Made by a program: the position numbers and the translations under genes | Assembly (NCBI GenBank): GCA_014607495.2 | Contig: CP053162.1 | Span: 1,612,001 to 1,676,000, forward strand | Length of the DNA stretch: 64,000 bases | Direction of reading: 5' to 3' | Source: Carposina sasakii | Taxonomy: Eukaryota > Arthropoda > Insecta > Lepidoptera > Carposinidae | Part shown: positions 44,801 to 53,831 of the stretch, in pieces | Layout of the letters: each line of letters begins with the position of its first letter | Numbering within the stretch: the stretch's first letter is position 1 | Notes under the pieces: generated by a model | The model's database searches: none | The model's input: the letters and a program-made list of their open reading frames with translations, nothing else | What the model was told of the DNA's origin: nothing

Positions 44801-46742
44801 GAAATGGGTTTTTAATTTTGATCACGAAGATCAAAATGGCGAGCCAGGGTTCTCAAAAAACCTATCATTAGGAGAACATGCACAGAATAAAACGTTAGGT
44901 CTAGGTTGGTATAACAAGTCAGACGAACTACATTATAATACGCATATTGAACATGATGTACAGTACATTACCAAACGCAAAATTTTGTCTGTTTCATCAC
45001 AAATATTTGATCCTCTTGGTTTGTTATGTCCAGTTATCACTACCGCTAAAATTTTATTACAAAAATGCTGGTTATCAAAACTAGATTGGGATCAGCCTGT
45101 ACCTGATAACATAGCGCACATTTGGAATAACTTTATAAAAAACCTGTCACATTTAGATAAAATTCGCATACCACGTTATGTAATGTGTTGGAATCCGGTA
45201 AATATAGAGTTGCACATATTTACAGATGCGTCGCAAGTGGCTTATGGTGCGTGCGCCTATATTCGCACCATCGATAGCAATAAGTCATCTGTTAAAGTGC
45301 AGTTATTATGTGCTAAGGGTAAGGTCGCGCCAACTACACTGATGACAATTCCTCGCTTGGAATTATGTGGCGCTGTCATCGGCGCGCGGCTTTACTCTAA
45401 AATAATAAAATCATTACGGTCTAAATTAGATAAGATTGTTTTTTGGTCGGATTCGACAATTGTTTTGGGTTGGTTAGGAATGTCTATTAACTTACTCAAA
45501 CCTTATGTACAGAATAGAGTTGCCGAAATCCGCGAATTAACTAAAGGTTGTCCGTGGCGCCATGTGAGTGGTACAGAAAATCCTTCGGATTTGGTGTCGC
45601 GAGGGCAGGGTTTAGATGCACTTAGTACATCGGATTTATGGTGGTACGGGCCCCAATTTTTACATGATATTAATTTTAAAATTTCTGATAATAATTTACA
45701 AATTCATTATGATTTACCTGAAGTTAAAAATATATCTAATACGCTTTTAATCGACCAATGTGTTGAGAATGATTTATTTTCCTTTAACAGGTTTTCTCAG
45801 TTTAACCGCTTAAAGCGCACTGCTGCCTATGTACGACGATTTGTACATAATACGCGCAATAAAGGTAGCTGTCATCGCACGGATCCGCTCACTGTCGATG
45901 AACTGAGAGAATCTACTAAATTACTAGCCAAAATGTCACAACGCGAATCATACTCCGATTTATACGATACGCTCAATAAAAAATTATTGGTTAAAAATTC
46001 ACAATTATCTAAGTTAAATTTATTTATTGACAACGACGGGTTAATTAGAGTGGGAGGACGATTAGAAAATGCTCCCTCATTCAGTTTTGATAAAAAACAC
46101 CCTATCCTACTTTGCGCTAAGCATAATTTTACTATGTTACTTTTTCGCTACGAACATGTTCAATTGATGCATGCAGCGCCCCAACTTCTATTATTCACTA
46201 TTAGGGAGTCATGGTGGCCTGTAGGCGGAAGAAATCTCGCAAGAAAGGTAGTACATAGCTGTGTTAAATGTGCACGAATGCGTGGTAACCTAGCTAATCC
46301 TATAATGGGTAATCTTCCCAAGGAGCGACTAGATGCAACGTTTCCATTCATGATATCCGGTGTCGATTATTTCGGACCAGTGCTCATATTAACTCGCAAA
46401 GGTAGGGGTGCAAAAACGCAAAAGGCCTACGTTTGTTTATTTATATGTTTTAGTACGCGCGCAGTTCACTTGGAACTAGTTTCTGACTTGTCATCAGATT
46501 CTTATTTATTAGCCTTAAAGCGATTCATTTCACGACGCGGTAAGCCGTCTGAAATTTACTCCGACAACGGAAAAAACTTTGTCGGTCTAAAGAACGAATT
46601 TACAGATTTTTTGGCATCTTGTTCAGCTGAAATTAAGGAGTACGCAACTTCACAAAATATTAAGTTTAACATGATTCCACCTTATGCTAGCCATTTCGGG
46701 GCTTATGGGAGGCAGGGGTCAAAAGCTGCAAACACCATTTAA
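41835..46742 (+). CDS. BEL/Pao Gag-Pol polyprotein, frame broken near its end
   Basis: 1,635 codons from the first ATG after the LTR leader. Order seen: Gag domain of the DUF1759 type (~139-290, LPTISLPEFDGSYEHWLEF), Cys/His zinc-knuckle region (~381-445), aspartic protease with D530-S-G, reverse transcriptase (~785-960, D864 and Y956-V-D-D), RNase H region (D1131 in FTDAS), integrase zinc finger (H1441, H1446, C1476, C1479) and integrase core (D1511, D1577). A run of four G at 46698-46701 (residue ~1622) is one base short for the family frame; the last ~13 residues are out of frame and the protein stops at 46742. The third catalytic acidic residue of integrase lies in the misread part. Function in life: reverse transcription in virus-like particles and integration. 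A sequencing error in the G run is an alternative explanation. Confidence 0.93.
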   Translation: MATHLGDDTALITKAISEARLPDVSKNLVRKRSAVKAKLTVFRKYVCSLGSHGLSELQDAELRLRIARAKTLLTEFEVLQDDINAQYFESSSEQDLKSLEDFESEYYAVMAKAQCLLTREESADCPRYKPSSKLDCIKLPTISLPEFDGSYEHWLEFRDTFNSLVHHSKEISNIQKFHYLKSALKGNASLVIDSLQFSADNYMVAWELLLNRYDNSRLLIHNHVKALFSMPLVTKETPSQLRKLIDNVLKNLRALKILGEPTEHWDTLIIYLVVSKLDQLTEREWEQHKCTFLPKHDNTKGFLTVDTLLQFLKGRAEMLETLSVSHNKHNSYNAHNHTSYQTQAQEKKKHITNSQYNKIQCNVVSNKSVDVKQKVPLKYLCCKCNSPHPLYSCQQFLDLSLSDRLKLVREKGLCENCMRSGHPSTECKFGPCRKCESKHNSLLCDKNIINSETRAVMLMSSDNQLNTNELIDNCTSKASHAHSEVIQVNPVNTHVHTHMSSGCSPVLLSTALIEILDNAGVYRQARAVLDSGSERCFISKAFCNLLNTPIIQSTQQIHGIGSSITQCTQTCDIEFKARRGAFNTRIKCLILPKITSKLPSITFSRNQFSIPDNVILADPYFYESLPIDILIGADLFWNLISVGKMQLANGAFLQNTKLGWIVSGSVKTFTRNSHVNNIKCNFAQSLNEHSLDVQLRKFWELEELSLCPVKIRSEDEQACEEHFVNTTTRSENGGFCVRIPFKSSPDSLGESRTIAEKRFYALEKRLERNPEYKSMYAAFIHEYIKLGHMTRIHSYGTPHYFMPHHGVFREHAITTKLRVVFNASQPSSNGISLNDLQLVGSPIQGDLISILLRFRENRYVACADIEKMYRCILVHEDQRDLQLILWRDSPSDQLGVYQLNTFTYGTASAPFLSCRCLKQLAKECSPCETADSGDTSIRPRLVVDPDVAQTIRDNFYVDDLVCGAFTKEKLLSICQGTTQVLNSGCLPLRKWVFNFDHEDQNGEPGFSKNLSLGEHAQNKTLGLGWYNKSDELHYNTHIEHDVQYITKRKILSVSSQIFDPLGLLCPVITTAKILLQKCWLSKLDWDQPVPDNIAHIWNNFIKNLSHLDKIRIPRYVMCWNPVNIELHIFTDASQVAYGACAYIRTIDSNKSSVKVQLLCAKGKVAPTTLMTIPRLELCGAVIGARLYSKIIKSLRSKLDKIVFWSDSTIVLGWLGMSINLLKPYVQNRVAEIRELTKGCPWRHVSGTENPSDLVSRGQGLDALSTSDLWWYGPQFLHDINFKISDNNLQIHYDLPEVKNISNTLLIDQCVENDLFSFNRFSQFNRLKRTAAYVRRFVHNTRNKGSCHRTDPLTVDELRESTKLLAKMSQRESYSDLYDTLNKKLLVKNSQLSKLNLFIDNDGLIRVGGRLENAPSFSFDKKHPILLCAKHNFTMLLFRYEHVQLMHAAPQLLLFTIRESWWPVGGRNLARKVVHSCVKCARMRGNLANPIMGNLPKERLDATFPFMISGVDYFGPVLILTRKGRGAKTQKAYVCLFICFSTRAVHLELVSDLSSDSYLLALKRFISRRGKPSEIYSDNGKNFVGLKNEFTDFLASCSAEIKEYATSQNIKFNMIPPYASHFGAYGRQGSKAANTI

Positions 46743-47251
46743 AACGTGTCGTGGGCAACGCGCATTTAACTTTTGAAGAGTTCAGCACAGTATTAGCTCA
46801 AGTTGAAGCTATCCTGAACTCCCGTCCACTCACACCCCTGTCACCAGATCCACAGGATCTCCTTCCTTTAAATCCTTCCCATTTCTTGGTTGGCCGCCTG
46901 CTGACTGCGCCTGTGCAGGCTGACGTGAAAGACGCGCCGATTCACAGCATCACCCGCTATCAGCGCCTCGAACAGATCAGACAGCATTTCTGGAGTCGCT
47001 GGTCAAAGGAGTACGTCTCAGAACTCCAAACAAGGACAAAATGGAAGCACCACAAGGGAGATTTGAAGAAAGAAACCCTTGTTCTTTTAAAGGACGACAA
47101 CCTCCCGCCATTGAAGTGGAGTCTTGGCCGCATTGTGAGAACGTACCCAGGTCGTGATGGAGTCTCTAGAGTTGCCGATGTCCGCACGGCCAATGGTGTC
47201 GTAAGAAGAGCGTTCTCGAAGATATGTCCACTTCCTGCAAGCGATGTTTAA
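46702..47251 (+). CDS. BEL/Pao Pol C-terminus (integrase end), out-of-frame continuation
   Basis: Open in frame 2 from the break to TAA at 47249-47251. It holds the end of the integrase core, LNSRPLTPLS and HFLVGRLLT, typical of BEL/Pao, and a DUF5641-like C-terminal domain with ending WSLGRIVRTYPGRDGVSRV. No ATG opens this frame near its start, so it is the tail of the polyprotein and not a separate gene or an env. Unless a ribosome shifts frame at the break, which is not a site known for BEL/Pao, this part is not made. Confidence 0.9.
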
Positions 47252-47318
47252 GTCCTCTGATGTCCGCAATTCAATGCAATTCTGCAATCTGCTGAAGAAA
47301 ATTGAAAGCTGCTGCTTT

Positions 47319-47332
47319 CAAGGCCGGGAACA
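47319..47332 (+). promoter_or_regulatory. Polypurine-tract candidate
   Basis: AAGGCCGGGAACA directly precedes the TG of the 3' LTR. It is purine-rich but interrupted by CC, so it is a weak tract. It is the only one at the right place for plus-strand priming. Confidence 0.45.
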
Positions 47333-47663
47333 TGTTACGGCGATTAAACAAAACGCAGATCAAAAAACTGTCTTCAAACTAAACGCATCGGAATCATCCA
47401 ATGAAGAGAGTTGGCGTGATGGAGTTTGACAACGCAACCAATCACACGCCGCGCAGCATTCGACGCGCGACATTTCGACCAATTGGAGCGCGTCAAATAT
47501 AGAATATAGAAAATTTTACCTCCAATTTTAATTGCTAAACTTTTTGTCGTACCTATTGAATTTTTTAATGTAAAAGCACAGTATTTATTAAATGTACAAT
47601 AATTAACGGAAATCTGCATATTTTTTCATCGTCATCAACCTCATCGAGTTACACGCGACTACA
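47333..47663 (+). repeat. 3' LTR
   Basis: 331 bp, matching 41158-41488 base for base as far as could be compared by eye; followed by the target duplication GTAAA. Confidence 0.95.
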
Positions 47664-47668
47664 GTAAA

Positions 47669-47965
47669 TGTCTCCGACCGTATGTCTTCGCTCATAGCGG
47701 CCAATCTTAACGAAGATTACCAAACTGAACAAGAAATATTAAAGTGCACAAGTGCACTCTTATAGTCCGATGGTACGGAAAGCCGACACGACCGGAGTAA
47801 GATCAGGCGCAGGACAAACGTTGTTACGTGCTTTCCGAGGCACGAGCAAAGTGAAAATTTTACTACATTAAAATCCGAACGTGAAATTTTAATGGTACAG
47901 GCTCGTGACTGAAATCGAGCCTACGCCCCCGATTGGGAGGCGCACGTCTAAATTATAGGGCAATA
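47669..47965 (-). mobile_element. SINE B at the BEL/Pao insertion site
   Basis: Minus-oriented body (CCGGTCGTG... block as GAAAGCCGACACGACCGG) with a decayed head (GCCTACGCCCCCGATTGGGA, B box lost). Its 3' end lies at the LTR, so the BEL/Pao element landed at or next to the SINE tail. Confidence 0.65.
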
Positions 47966-48024
47966 ACCACATCGACTAAACCGATGAATATACTACCCTC
48001 AATTCTCCAAACAGCTTATTAGAG

Positions 48025-48085
48025 CCAGGGAATAGAAAGTGCATGTGTTTGCGCACACACTTGTGCACTATAATATCTTCTGCAA
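48025..48085 (+). mobile_element. SINE B body fragment, opposite orientation
   Basis: GTGTTTGCGCACACACTTGT followed by GCACTATAATATCTTCTGC, matching the SINE B body end at 30430-30480; decayed. Confidence 0.45.
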
Positions 48086-48663
48086 AGTTCTATCTATTTC
48101 GGGAACGCTGACAAACATGGGAACATTCTTGATTCGTTGGCGGTATTGGTGACGCAGCTAGTCACGCAGCCACTCATGTCCTAATGAGGTAGCCCCGACC
48201 TCTCCTGCGGGTTAGCTGATAGACAAGCTAATCAGGCTAATGAAGCTGGTTTGTGTGGAGTCGCTTTCAGCTTTCATAGCGGACTTTAAATACCGAGTAC
48301 CGCGTGAGTGAAAAGGTCGTAAAAGGTTCTGAATGTGAACTAAATACGTACGTACATACATACGTACATGTATCATTTTAAAGTGTTATTTTTGTATCAT
48401 GAGTATAATTTTTTGAATTGCGTTTACAGAAGACGTTATCTATAGGATTTTTAAAGAATATATGAGATTAGTTGTTGCTTGCGACTTTGTCTGCGTAGAC
48501 TACCCAATGTAGCCCATATCCTTCTCCGTAAGATTTGTTCCAGTAAATAAACTTAATTATTATTCGCACATTTCCATATACCTATTAGTAAGGGAGGTAA
48601 GGACCAGTTCGCTGACCTTTCACAGCCCAACCGATTAGCGAAAGGAAATTATAATTATTATAG
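48086..48663. other. Stretch without recognised gene
   Basis: Around 48470-48530 there is a decayed Helitron-like 3' end on the minus strand (GTTGTTGCTTGCGACTTTGT). The rest is unrecognised. Confidence 0.35.
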
Positions 48664-48793
48664 AAAACATCGATGACTCGGAAACAAACACCAATACTCA
48701 TGATTCCAATGTTTGAACCTCCCGGGATGCGAACCCAGGACTTATGGCCTATAGGGTTGCAGACAGGATCACTACCGACTGCACCGGTCGTCA
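48664..48793 (-). mobile_element. SINE A, head and part of body
   Basis: Minus strand: GACCGGTGCAGTCGGTAGTG head, B box GGTTCGCATCC (one mismatch), and GTTTGTTTCCGAGTCATCGA. Truncated 3' with no A tail. Confidence 0.6.
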
Positions 48794-50660
48794 AACTTTA
48801 AAAGGCTTATACCTGATCAAGAATTAAAAATCTCTACTTAGTAAATACGAAGCTTAGATTAATTATTTTTAGTGCGAAACTAATTAATCGCCATTAAAGT
48901 CAAGCCTCATAGGACATAGACATGAAATTAAATCATTTATCTTTATAAAGCCAAAGGACTGCGTTAGCTAGTTTATCATTTAGGGATGTAAGGGTAAGGG
49001 TTGTATGTAATTTTTAATTATTTATTACTGACACCCTTTTAAGGGCGGGTAGGGAAAAATGTAATTAGTAGATAAATGTTTTATGGGGTAGGCGGAGATT
49101 GTAAACCGAATCTGGTGATTAGGTAAAACGCAATATTTTTTGTCGAAGAGAAAGTGGCTGTGGAATTTCGTTTATGATCCTGTACTTCTGACTGAACCGT
49201 TTCGGCAATCCAGCTATATGTATATGTATATATGTTACGTAGTTTTGTATTAGGCTGTTCAGATGTTCAAATGTATAAAGATATAAGGCTGAAGTGTGCA
49301 AATAAGTTACTCACCTTTCACCAATAAGTCCAACATGGTCAGTGGCCTACAGCGCCCTTTTTCGGGCACAAATATAACCAATGGCAATGACGGAATTTTC
49401 TGACAACTCAAAATTAGGACCCACAACTCCGCTCAGATATTTAGTACGATTTTTATAATTTTAACAGCTGTTCATTCAGGTAAGATTTCTGCTGAGGAAA
49501 CATCGCGCTCTCTATGCCACAAGCCTTACAGAAATAAAGTTAATGGCGCCAATTTAAGTTAAAACTGCTGAATATGGAGATTAAGATTGCGCTGCTCCTT
49601 AATGTTTATCGTATTCCAGAAGAAATATTCTGGAATGATAATTAATCCGAGGAAAACGTTCAGAGTTATTTCCGGAAAGCTGTTAGCTGGTTTTCCAGCT
49701 GTATGCTAGCTTCCCACGGTGCGTGATATTGCGGACGGACATGGACTAGCCCGCATCGACGCACCGTGGGAAGAGTATCCGTGGTAATTCAGACATGTTT
49801 AGTATGGTGCGTGTCTGTCCGCAGTCGTCGGCCGTGCGCGAGAAGGACGCAACTACCTTCGCTGGAGTCTTAGCGAATGTTACAGTTTTGACAGTGATCT
49901 CTGAACGGTTACAATGTGAATGTACTGCTTGTCAACCATTAGCCCGACTGCGTAACATTTTTAACCCGGTGTCACTCTCATGAGTGACGAATCTAATGAT
50001 ATCTGGGGACCAATTCTTGAAAAGTCTCGAGTTGGAACGAAGCCGAACGAAACCGTTGTAGACGCTCAGAACAAAGCAATAATTACTTTATTGTGACGTA
50101 ATTAGACACATTTCAGCACGAGACAGATATTTGTTTTTATTCTGTCACACACGCGACCAATGCCTGCTAAAATATAACTTATTATTACTCAAGCGGTAAG
50201 TATATATTGCTTCGTACCGCATTTCGTTAACGATTCGTTAGTGATTGCGTTTCGGCTCAAAAATTTTCAAGGATTGCCCCTCCTGAGCTTGATATTTAAG
50301 CTTGAGTCAAACGCGACAAGCCGTTTAGGCTCTAGATTGTACCAAAGAAAAATTACATACAAACTAACATATAAGCACAGCCAATGTACCTGTATTTTTT
50401 TGTAGATAAGACATATACTCATAAAGCATAACCTTATGGCGCACTCGGGCAAATATAGCAATTTTTCTATATTATATTTATCAATCTATTTCTAATAAAT
50501 TGTCTTGTTTCCATGTTGCCATAATGTTTGCTTGTGTATGTGTAAATTAAAATAAAATAAGCAAAGACAATTTCACAAATAAAACATTCACGCTTAAACC
50601 GTTAAAAGCTTAGCAGCCAAATTATTAAAAAAAGCGGGTGGGGCTGTGTCGGGGCACACG
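48794..50660. other. Stretch without recognised gene; hairpin at 49710
   Basis: No repeat family recognised, so this may be unique host DNA. Slightly higher GC around 49680-50000 with a 62-codon frame at 49795; no domain or splice evidence. Confidence 0.35.
49710..49773. other. Stable hairpin, pre-miRNA-like
   Basis: Perfect 14-bp stem CTTCCCACGGTGCG / CGCACCGTGGGAAG, then an internal loop, then a 5-bp stem TGCGG / CCGCA and a ~16-base terminal loop; 64 nt in total. Not seen elsewhere in the window, so not obviously a MITE. Could be a miRNA precursor, a cis-regulatory structure or chance. Confidence 0.5.
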
Positions 50661-50668
50661 GCCGTTGG

Positions 50669-51422
50669 TTTTAACGTGAAACGTCTATGTTAGCGAATCG
50701 CTTTTAAAGTAAAAGATTGAAATGAAAACAAGATGGACGCTGTTTTAAGTATTTTAATAAAAAAAGAACAGGTACGTAATAGAAACATAAAATACATAGC
50801 AAATGTTTATATATTTATTGTCACTTTCTGGTTATTTTAAATAGCAGCCGCCCACGACTTCGTCCGCGTGAGGGGGCGTTGTACCCGTGCGAAGCCGGGC
50901 AGGTTGTTGTATAGACTGTAGCCTTCCTTGGTAAATGGGCTATCTAACACTGAAAGAATTTTTCAAATCAGACCAGTAGTTCCTGAGATTAGCGCGTTCA
51001 AACAAACAAACAAACAAACTCTTCAGCTTTATAATATTAGTATAGATATAAATACTGTCCAAATTACATTTATTTTTGTATAAATCAATCGGTTCAAATA
51101 AACTTGACAAACACACGAAAGAATCACCACGCTATAAAGTCGGAGTCACGAGTTACACTGAATAGAAACAAGCGTGAGCGCCGGTTTCGCACAGTTATCG
51201 CAGTATCCCTCCCCCGCCCCCCCGCTTGACCCCGACACGAACTCAATGTCATAACAGCGAGCTGACTATATAAGTGAAATATTTACACCACATTTTTGTT
51301 TCTAAGACCAATAGTTTTTTAATTATTAAGGTACGATGATATAGACCTTTTCGTTACGGTCCAGTTTTTAAACCTGGTACCCGTATGTGTCGGCGCGATT
51401 TTAAAGACGTTTCACGTCAAAA
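50669..51422. repeat. Inverted terminal motif pair, possible element ends
   Basis: TTTTAACGTGAAACGTCT (50669-50686) and AGACGTTTCACGTCAAAA (51405-51422) are near-perfect inverted copies 754 bp apart. Both have a nearby GTGTCGG-CG-type motif on the outer side. A Helitron-like copy lies inside. No coding potential was recognised between them. Confidence 0.4.
50841..51046 (-). mobile_element. Helitron-like Hel-2
   Basis: Minus strand starts TCTATACTAATATTATAAAG and carries CGCTAATCTCAGGAACTACT and a GC-rich 3' end (CACGCGGACGAAGTCGTGGG). The final CTAG is altered to CTAT. 206 bp; non-autonomous. Confidence 0.65.
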
Positions 51423-52019
51423 ATGTTTTTCGCACACCCTGCAAAGAAGCGATTATCCTTTACACAGAGAGATACAAATGCAGAGAATATTTTATTCTAA
51501 TAGCTGCCACTGTACTACAAGGGTAACGGACAAGCAATAAAGATGGCCGACTGGATGTACCCACTTAATGTTTCGGGATCTGCTGAATATGTAGATTTTG
51601 AGGGCGCTACAAACTTCGAGATGCGAATGTTTTATTGTATTCGTAGCTATCGGATGATTCAGATAATATAAAATTGGCTTCACTAAAATATACAGGTGAT
51701 TTTTGATCGTCAACGTTCCCAAAAACTACGGAATCTCCTCATCATCACGATCATTTTTCTCCATGGAAGCATACCTGGGAAGTGTCTGGTTTCCAAAATA
51801 TTAGGGTCCAAATTTGAGTAAATAGACTACGTTTTTCTGCATAAATGCACATAGACGCACGTAGCAAGACTTTGTCACTAGAAATATTTAATATATGTCT
51901 ATAATAAAACTAGTATAAGCACTGGACACTATAAAATTTCGCCCAATCAAGAAATATAAAAAAAAAATTACATTGTTTCTCAGCATTATTTTTGGCATAA
52001 ACTTACTTTATTTGATATA

Positions 52020-52898
52020 GTGGCCCGCCCTCGCTTCGCTTCGGTACATATCAGTACATTAGCTACAACTTCATATGTAGGTACAGCGGTTTTCGTAAAA
52101 ATTTGGAACGCCCGTTGGTTCCCTTCCCGTGGGAATTTCCTCGGGGTCCCAAATAAATATATATGCCCAACTTCAGATTCATATGTGTAACCGTTTTCGT
52201 AAAAAATAATTAATTCCCGTTGGTCCCCTTCCCGTGGGAATTTCTGGAAATCCGTTCTTAGTGCTTCCTCGCAGTCCCTAATGAACTTATATGCCCAATT
52301 TCAGCTTCATATGTATAGCAGTTTTCGTAAAAATTATGAATTCCCGTTTGTCCCCTTCCCGTGGGAATTTCGGGAAATCCGTTCTCAGTGCTTCCTCGGG
52401 GTCCCAAATAAATATATATGCCCAACTTCAGATTCATATGTATAACCGTTTTCGTAAAAAATAATTAATTCCCGTTGGTCCCCTTCCCGTGGGAATTTCT
52501 GGAAATCCGTTCTTAGTGCTTCCTCGCAGTCCCTAATTAACTTATATGCCCAATTTCAGCTTCATATGTATAGCGGTTTTCGTAAAAATTATGAATTCCC
52601 GTTTGTCCCCTTCCCGTGGGAATTTCGGGAAATCCGTTTTTAGTCCTCCCTCGCTGTCCCCAATGAACATATATGCCCGATTTCAGCTTCATATGTATAG
52701 CGGTTTTCGTAAAAAATATAGAATTCCCGTTGGTCGCCTTCCCGTGGGAATATCGGGAAATTCTTGTAGCCTATGTTCATCCAGGTCCAATAAGGATTCT
52801 AACGGTGAAAGAATTTTTGAAATCGGTCCAGTAGTTTCGGAGCCTATTCATTACAACCAAACAAACAAAGTTTTCCTCTTTATAATATTAGTATAGAT
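52020..52898 (-). mobile_element. Helitron-like Hel-2 relative with internal minisatellite
   Basis: Minus strand begins TCTATACTAATATTATAAAG at about 52898, as in Hel-2, continues GAACTACTGG-like as AAACTACTGGACCGATTTC, contains a 127-bp tandem array, and ends in a GC-rich stretch GAAGCGAGGGCGGGCCACTA at 52020. No Rep/helicase coding. Confidence 0.6.
52109..52765. repeat. 127-bp tandem array, ~5 copies
   Basis: Copies start at CCCGTT(G/T)GTC near 52109, 52216, 52343, 52471, 52598 and 52726. Each has CCTTCCCGTGGGAATTTC, TATATGCCCAA and GTTTTCGTAAAAA blocks. Two unit types alternate (ATAATTAATT and TTATGAATT ends), giving a ~255-bp dimer. The first copy is 20 bases short. Confidence 0.9.
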
Positions 52899-53294
52899 AT
52901 AGAGTACCTATTCCTTGTTAACCTTTAAGTATGGACGTCATTTTTTCTTAACACTACTGCGGACATGGAGTCTCACAGGCTCCTATATGCACACACTTTT
53001 TTTTTTTGAGAATCTGATATAAGATGGCTTGAAAACTGATTGGATATTGAAGTTAAGGGATTTAGCAATGAAATAACGTGCTTATGTAATCAACTTTTAT
53101 TTTAAAAATAATAGACATGTTAAAAATAAAAAATTATGGGACTTTTAAGTCAAAATTTACTTAGGTAACATTTTTAGATATTAAAAACAGCCAAACTTAT
53201 TAATATAACAAAATAAGTATTTTTTTCTCAAAATATAATGCATAAGGAACAAAAAACACAAAACACCTACTTCAGGTAACTAATACAAAAAAAT

Positions 53295-53831
53295 TTAACA
53301 ACAGTCTAATAACGCAGATTTATTGGGAGTCAGTGCACAAAGGTAAGGTAAACATTGGAGACACACAGGTTTCTTGCACCCAACACAAACATATATAGTC
53401 ATCCTATGTTTTTTCGCGGGACAGATTCTACATGCTCTCCTGGACCCTTGAATGGTTTCTTGATCCTGGACACCTTCTGTAACCAATATTCTCTTCATTG
53501 TCAGACTGATCCAAAGCTAACAACTCACTCACTTCTTGTTCGAAAGTTGGATCTGCGACACGTAAAATTTTTCGCGCATGGCCTTGAACAGAACCCGTAG
53601 ATCAGTGGTTCCCAAAGTGGTCCAGGTGGACCCCCAGGGGTCTACTGGAGACTCGACGGGGGTCTACGTTGGCGTGAAAAAATTGAGGTTCACAATTAAT
53701 TTGTATGTGATGTAGGCCTGTAGGGGGTCCACCAGAACTAGTAAACTTTTAAAGAACTAGTAAAGTTTGGGAACCTCTGCCGTAGATGGTCGTTTTGATT
53801 TAGAATTACCGGCATTATTTATTTTTGACAT
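53295..53831 (-). pseudogene. piggyBac transposase remnant (N-terminus plus C-terminal zinc finger)
   Basis: ATG at 53831 (minus) opens a basic start (MSKINNAGNSKSKR), interrupted by the hAT MITE at 53603-53779; the frame resumes as KILRVADPTFEQEVSELLAL and an acidic DQSDNEEN stretch, as in piggyBac N-termini. It then changes frame near 53460 and ends in a cysteine-rich domain (CRICPAKK...CVGCKKPVCLQC, 53295-53440). The catalytic DDD core of the family (hundreds of codons) is absent: an internal deletion. Confidence 0.75.
53603..53779. mobile_element. hAT-type MITE (177 bp) inside the piggyBac remnant
   Basis: Ends CAGTGGTTCCCAAAGTGG and AAAGTTTGGGAACCTCTG are inverted repeats of hAT form. 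The octamer CCGTAGAT flanks it on both sides (53595-53602, 53780-53787), an exact 8-bp target duplication as hAT transposases make. Non-coding. Confidence 0.88.

Larger units (their letters stand above)
41158..47663 (+). mobile_element. BEL/Pao LTR retrotransposon, complete (6,506 bp)
   Basis: Two 331-bp LTRs bounded by TG...CA, apparently identical by eye, enclose one gag-pol unit. The pentamer GTAAA occurs at 41153-41157 and 47664-47668, the 5-bp target duplication expected of this group. The assignment to BEL/Pao comes from protein order and motifs (YVDD reverse transcriptase, integrase last) and from a BEL/Pao-type Gag. No env-like third frame. Right flank is SINE B. The matching LTRs imply a recent insertion; the coding region has one frame break near 46698. 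Confidence 0.95.

Noticed and set aside
46751..47251. Separate small gene or envelope gene after gag-pol.
   Set aside because: It is the integrase C-terminal end in another frame; no signal peptide, membrane segment or own start codon.
52109..52765. CRISPR-like array.
   Set aside because: Contiguous 127-bp tandem units without unique spacers, in a eukaryotic transposon.
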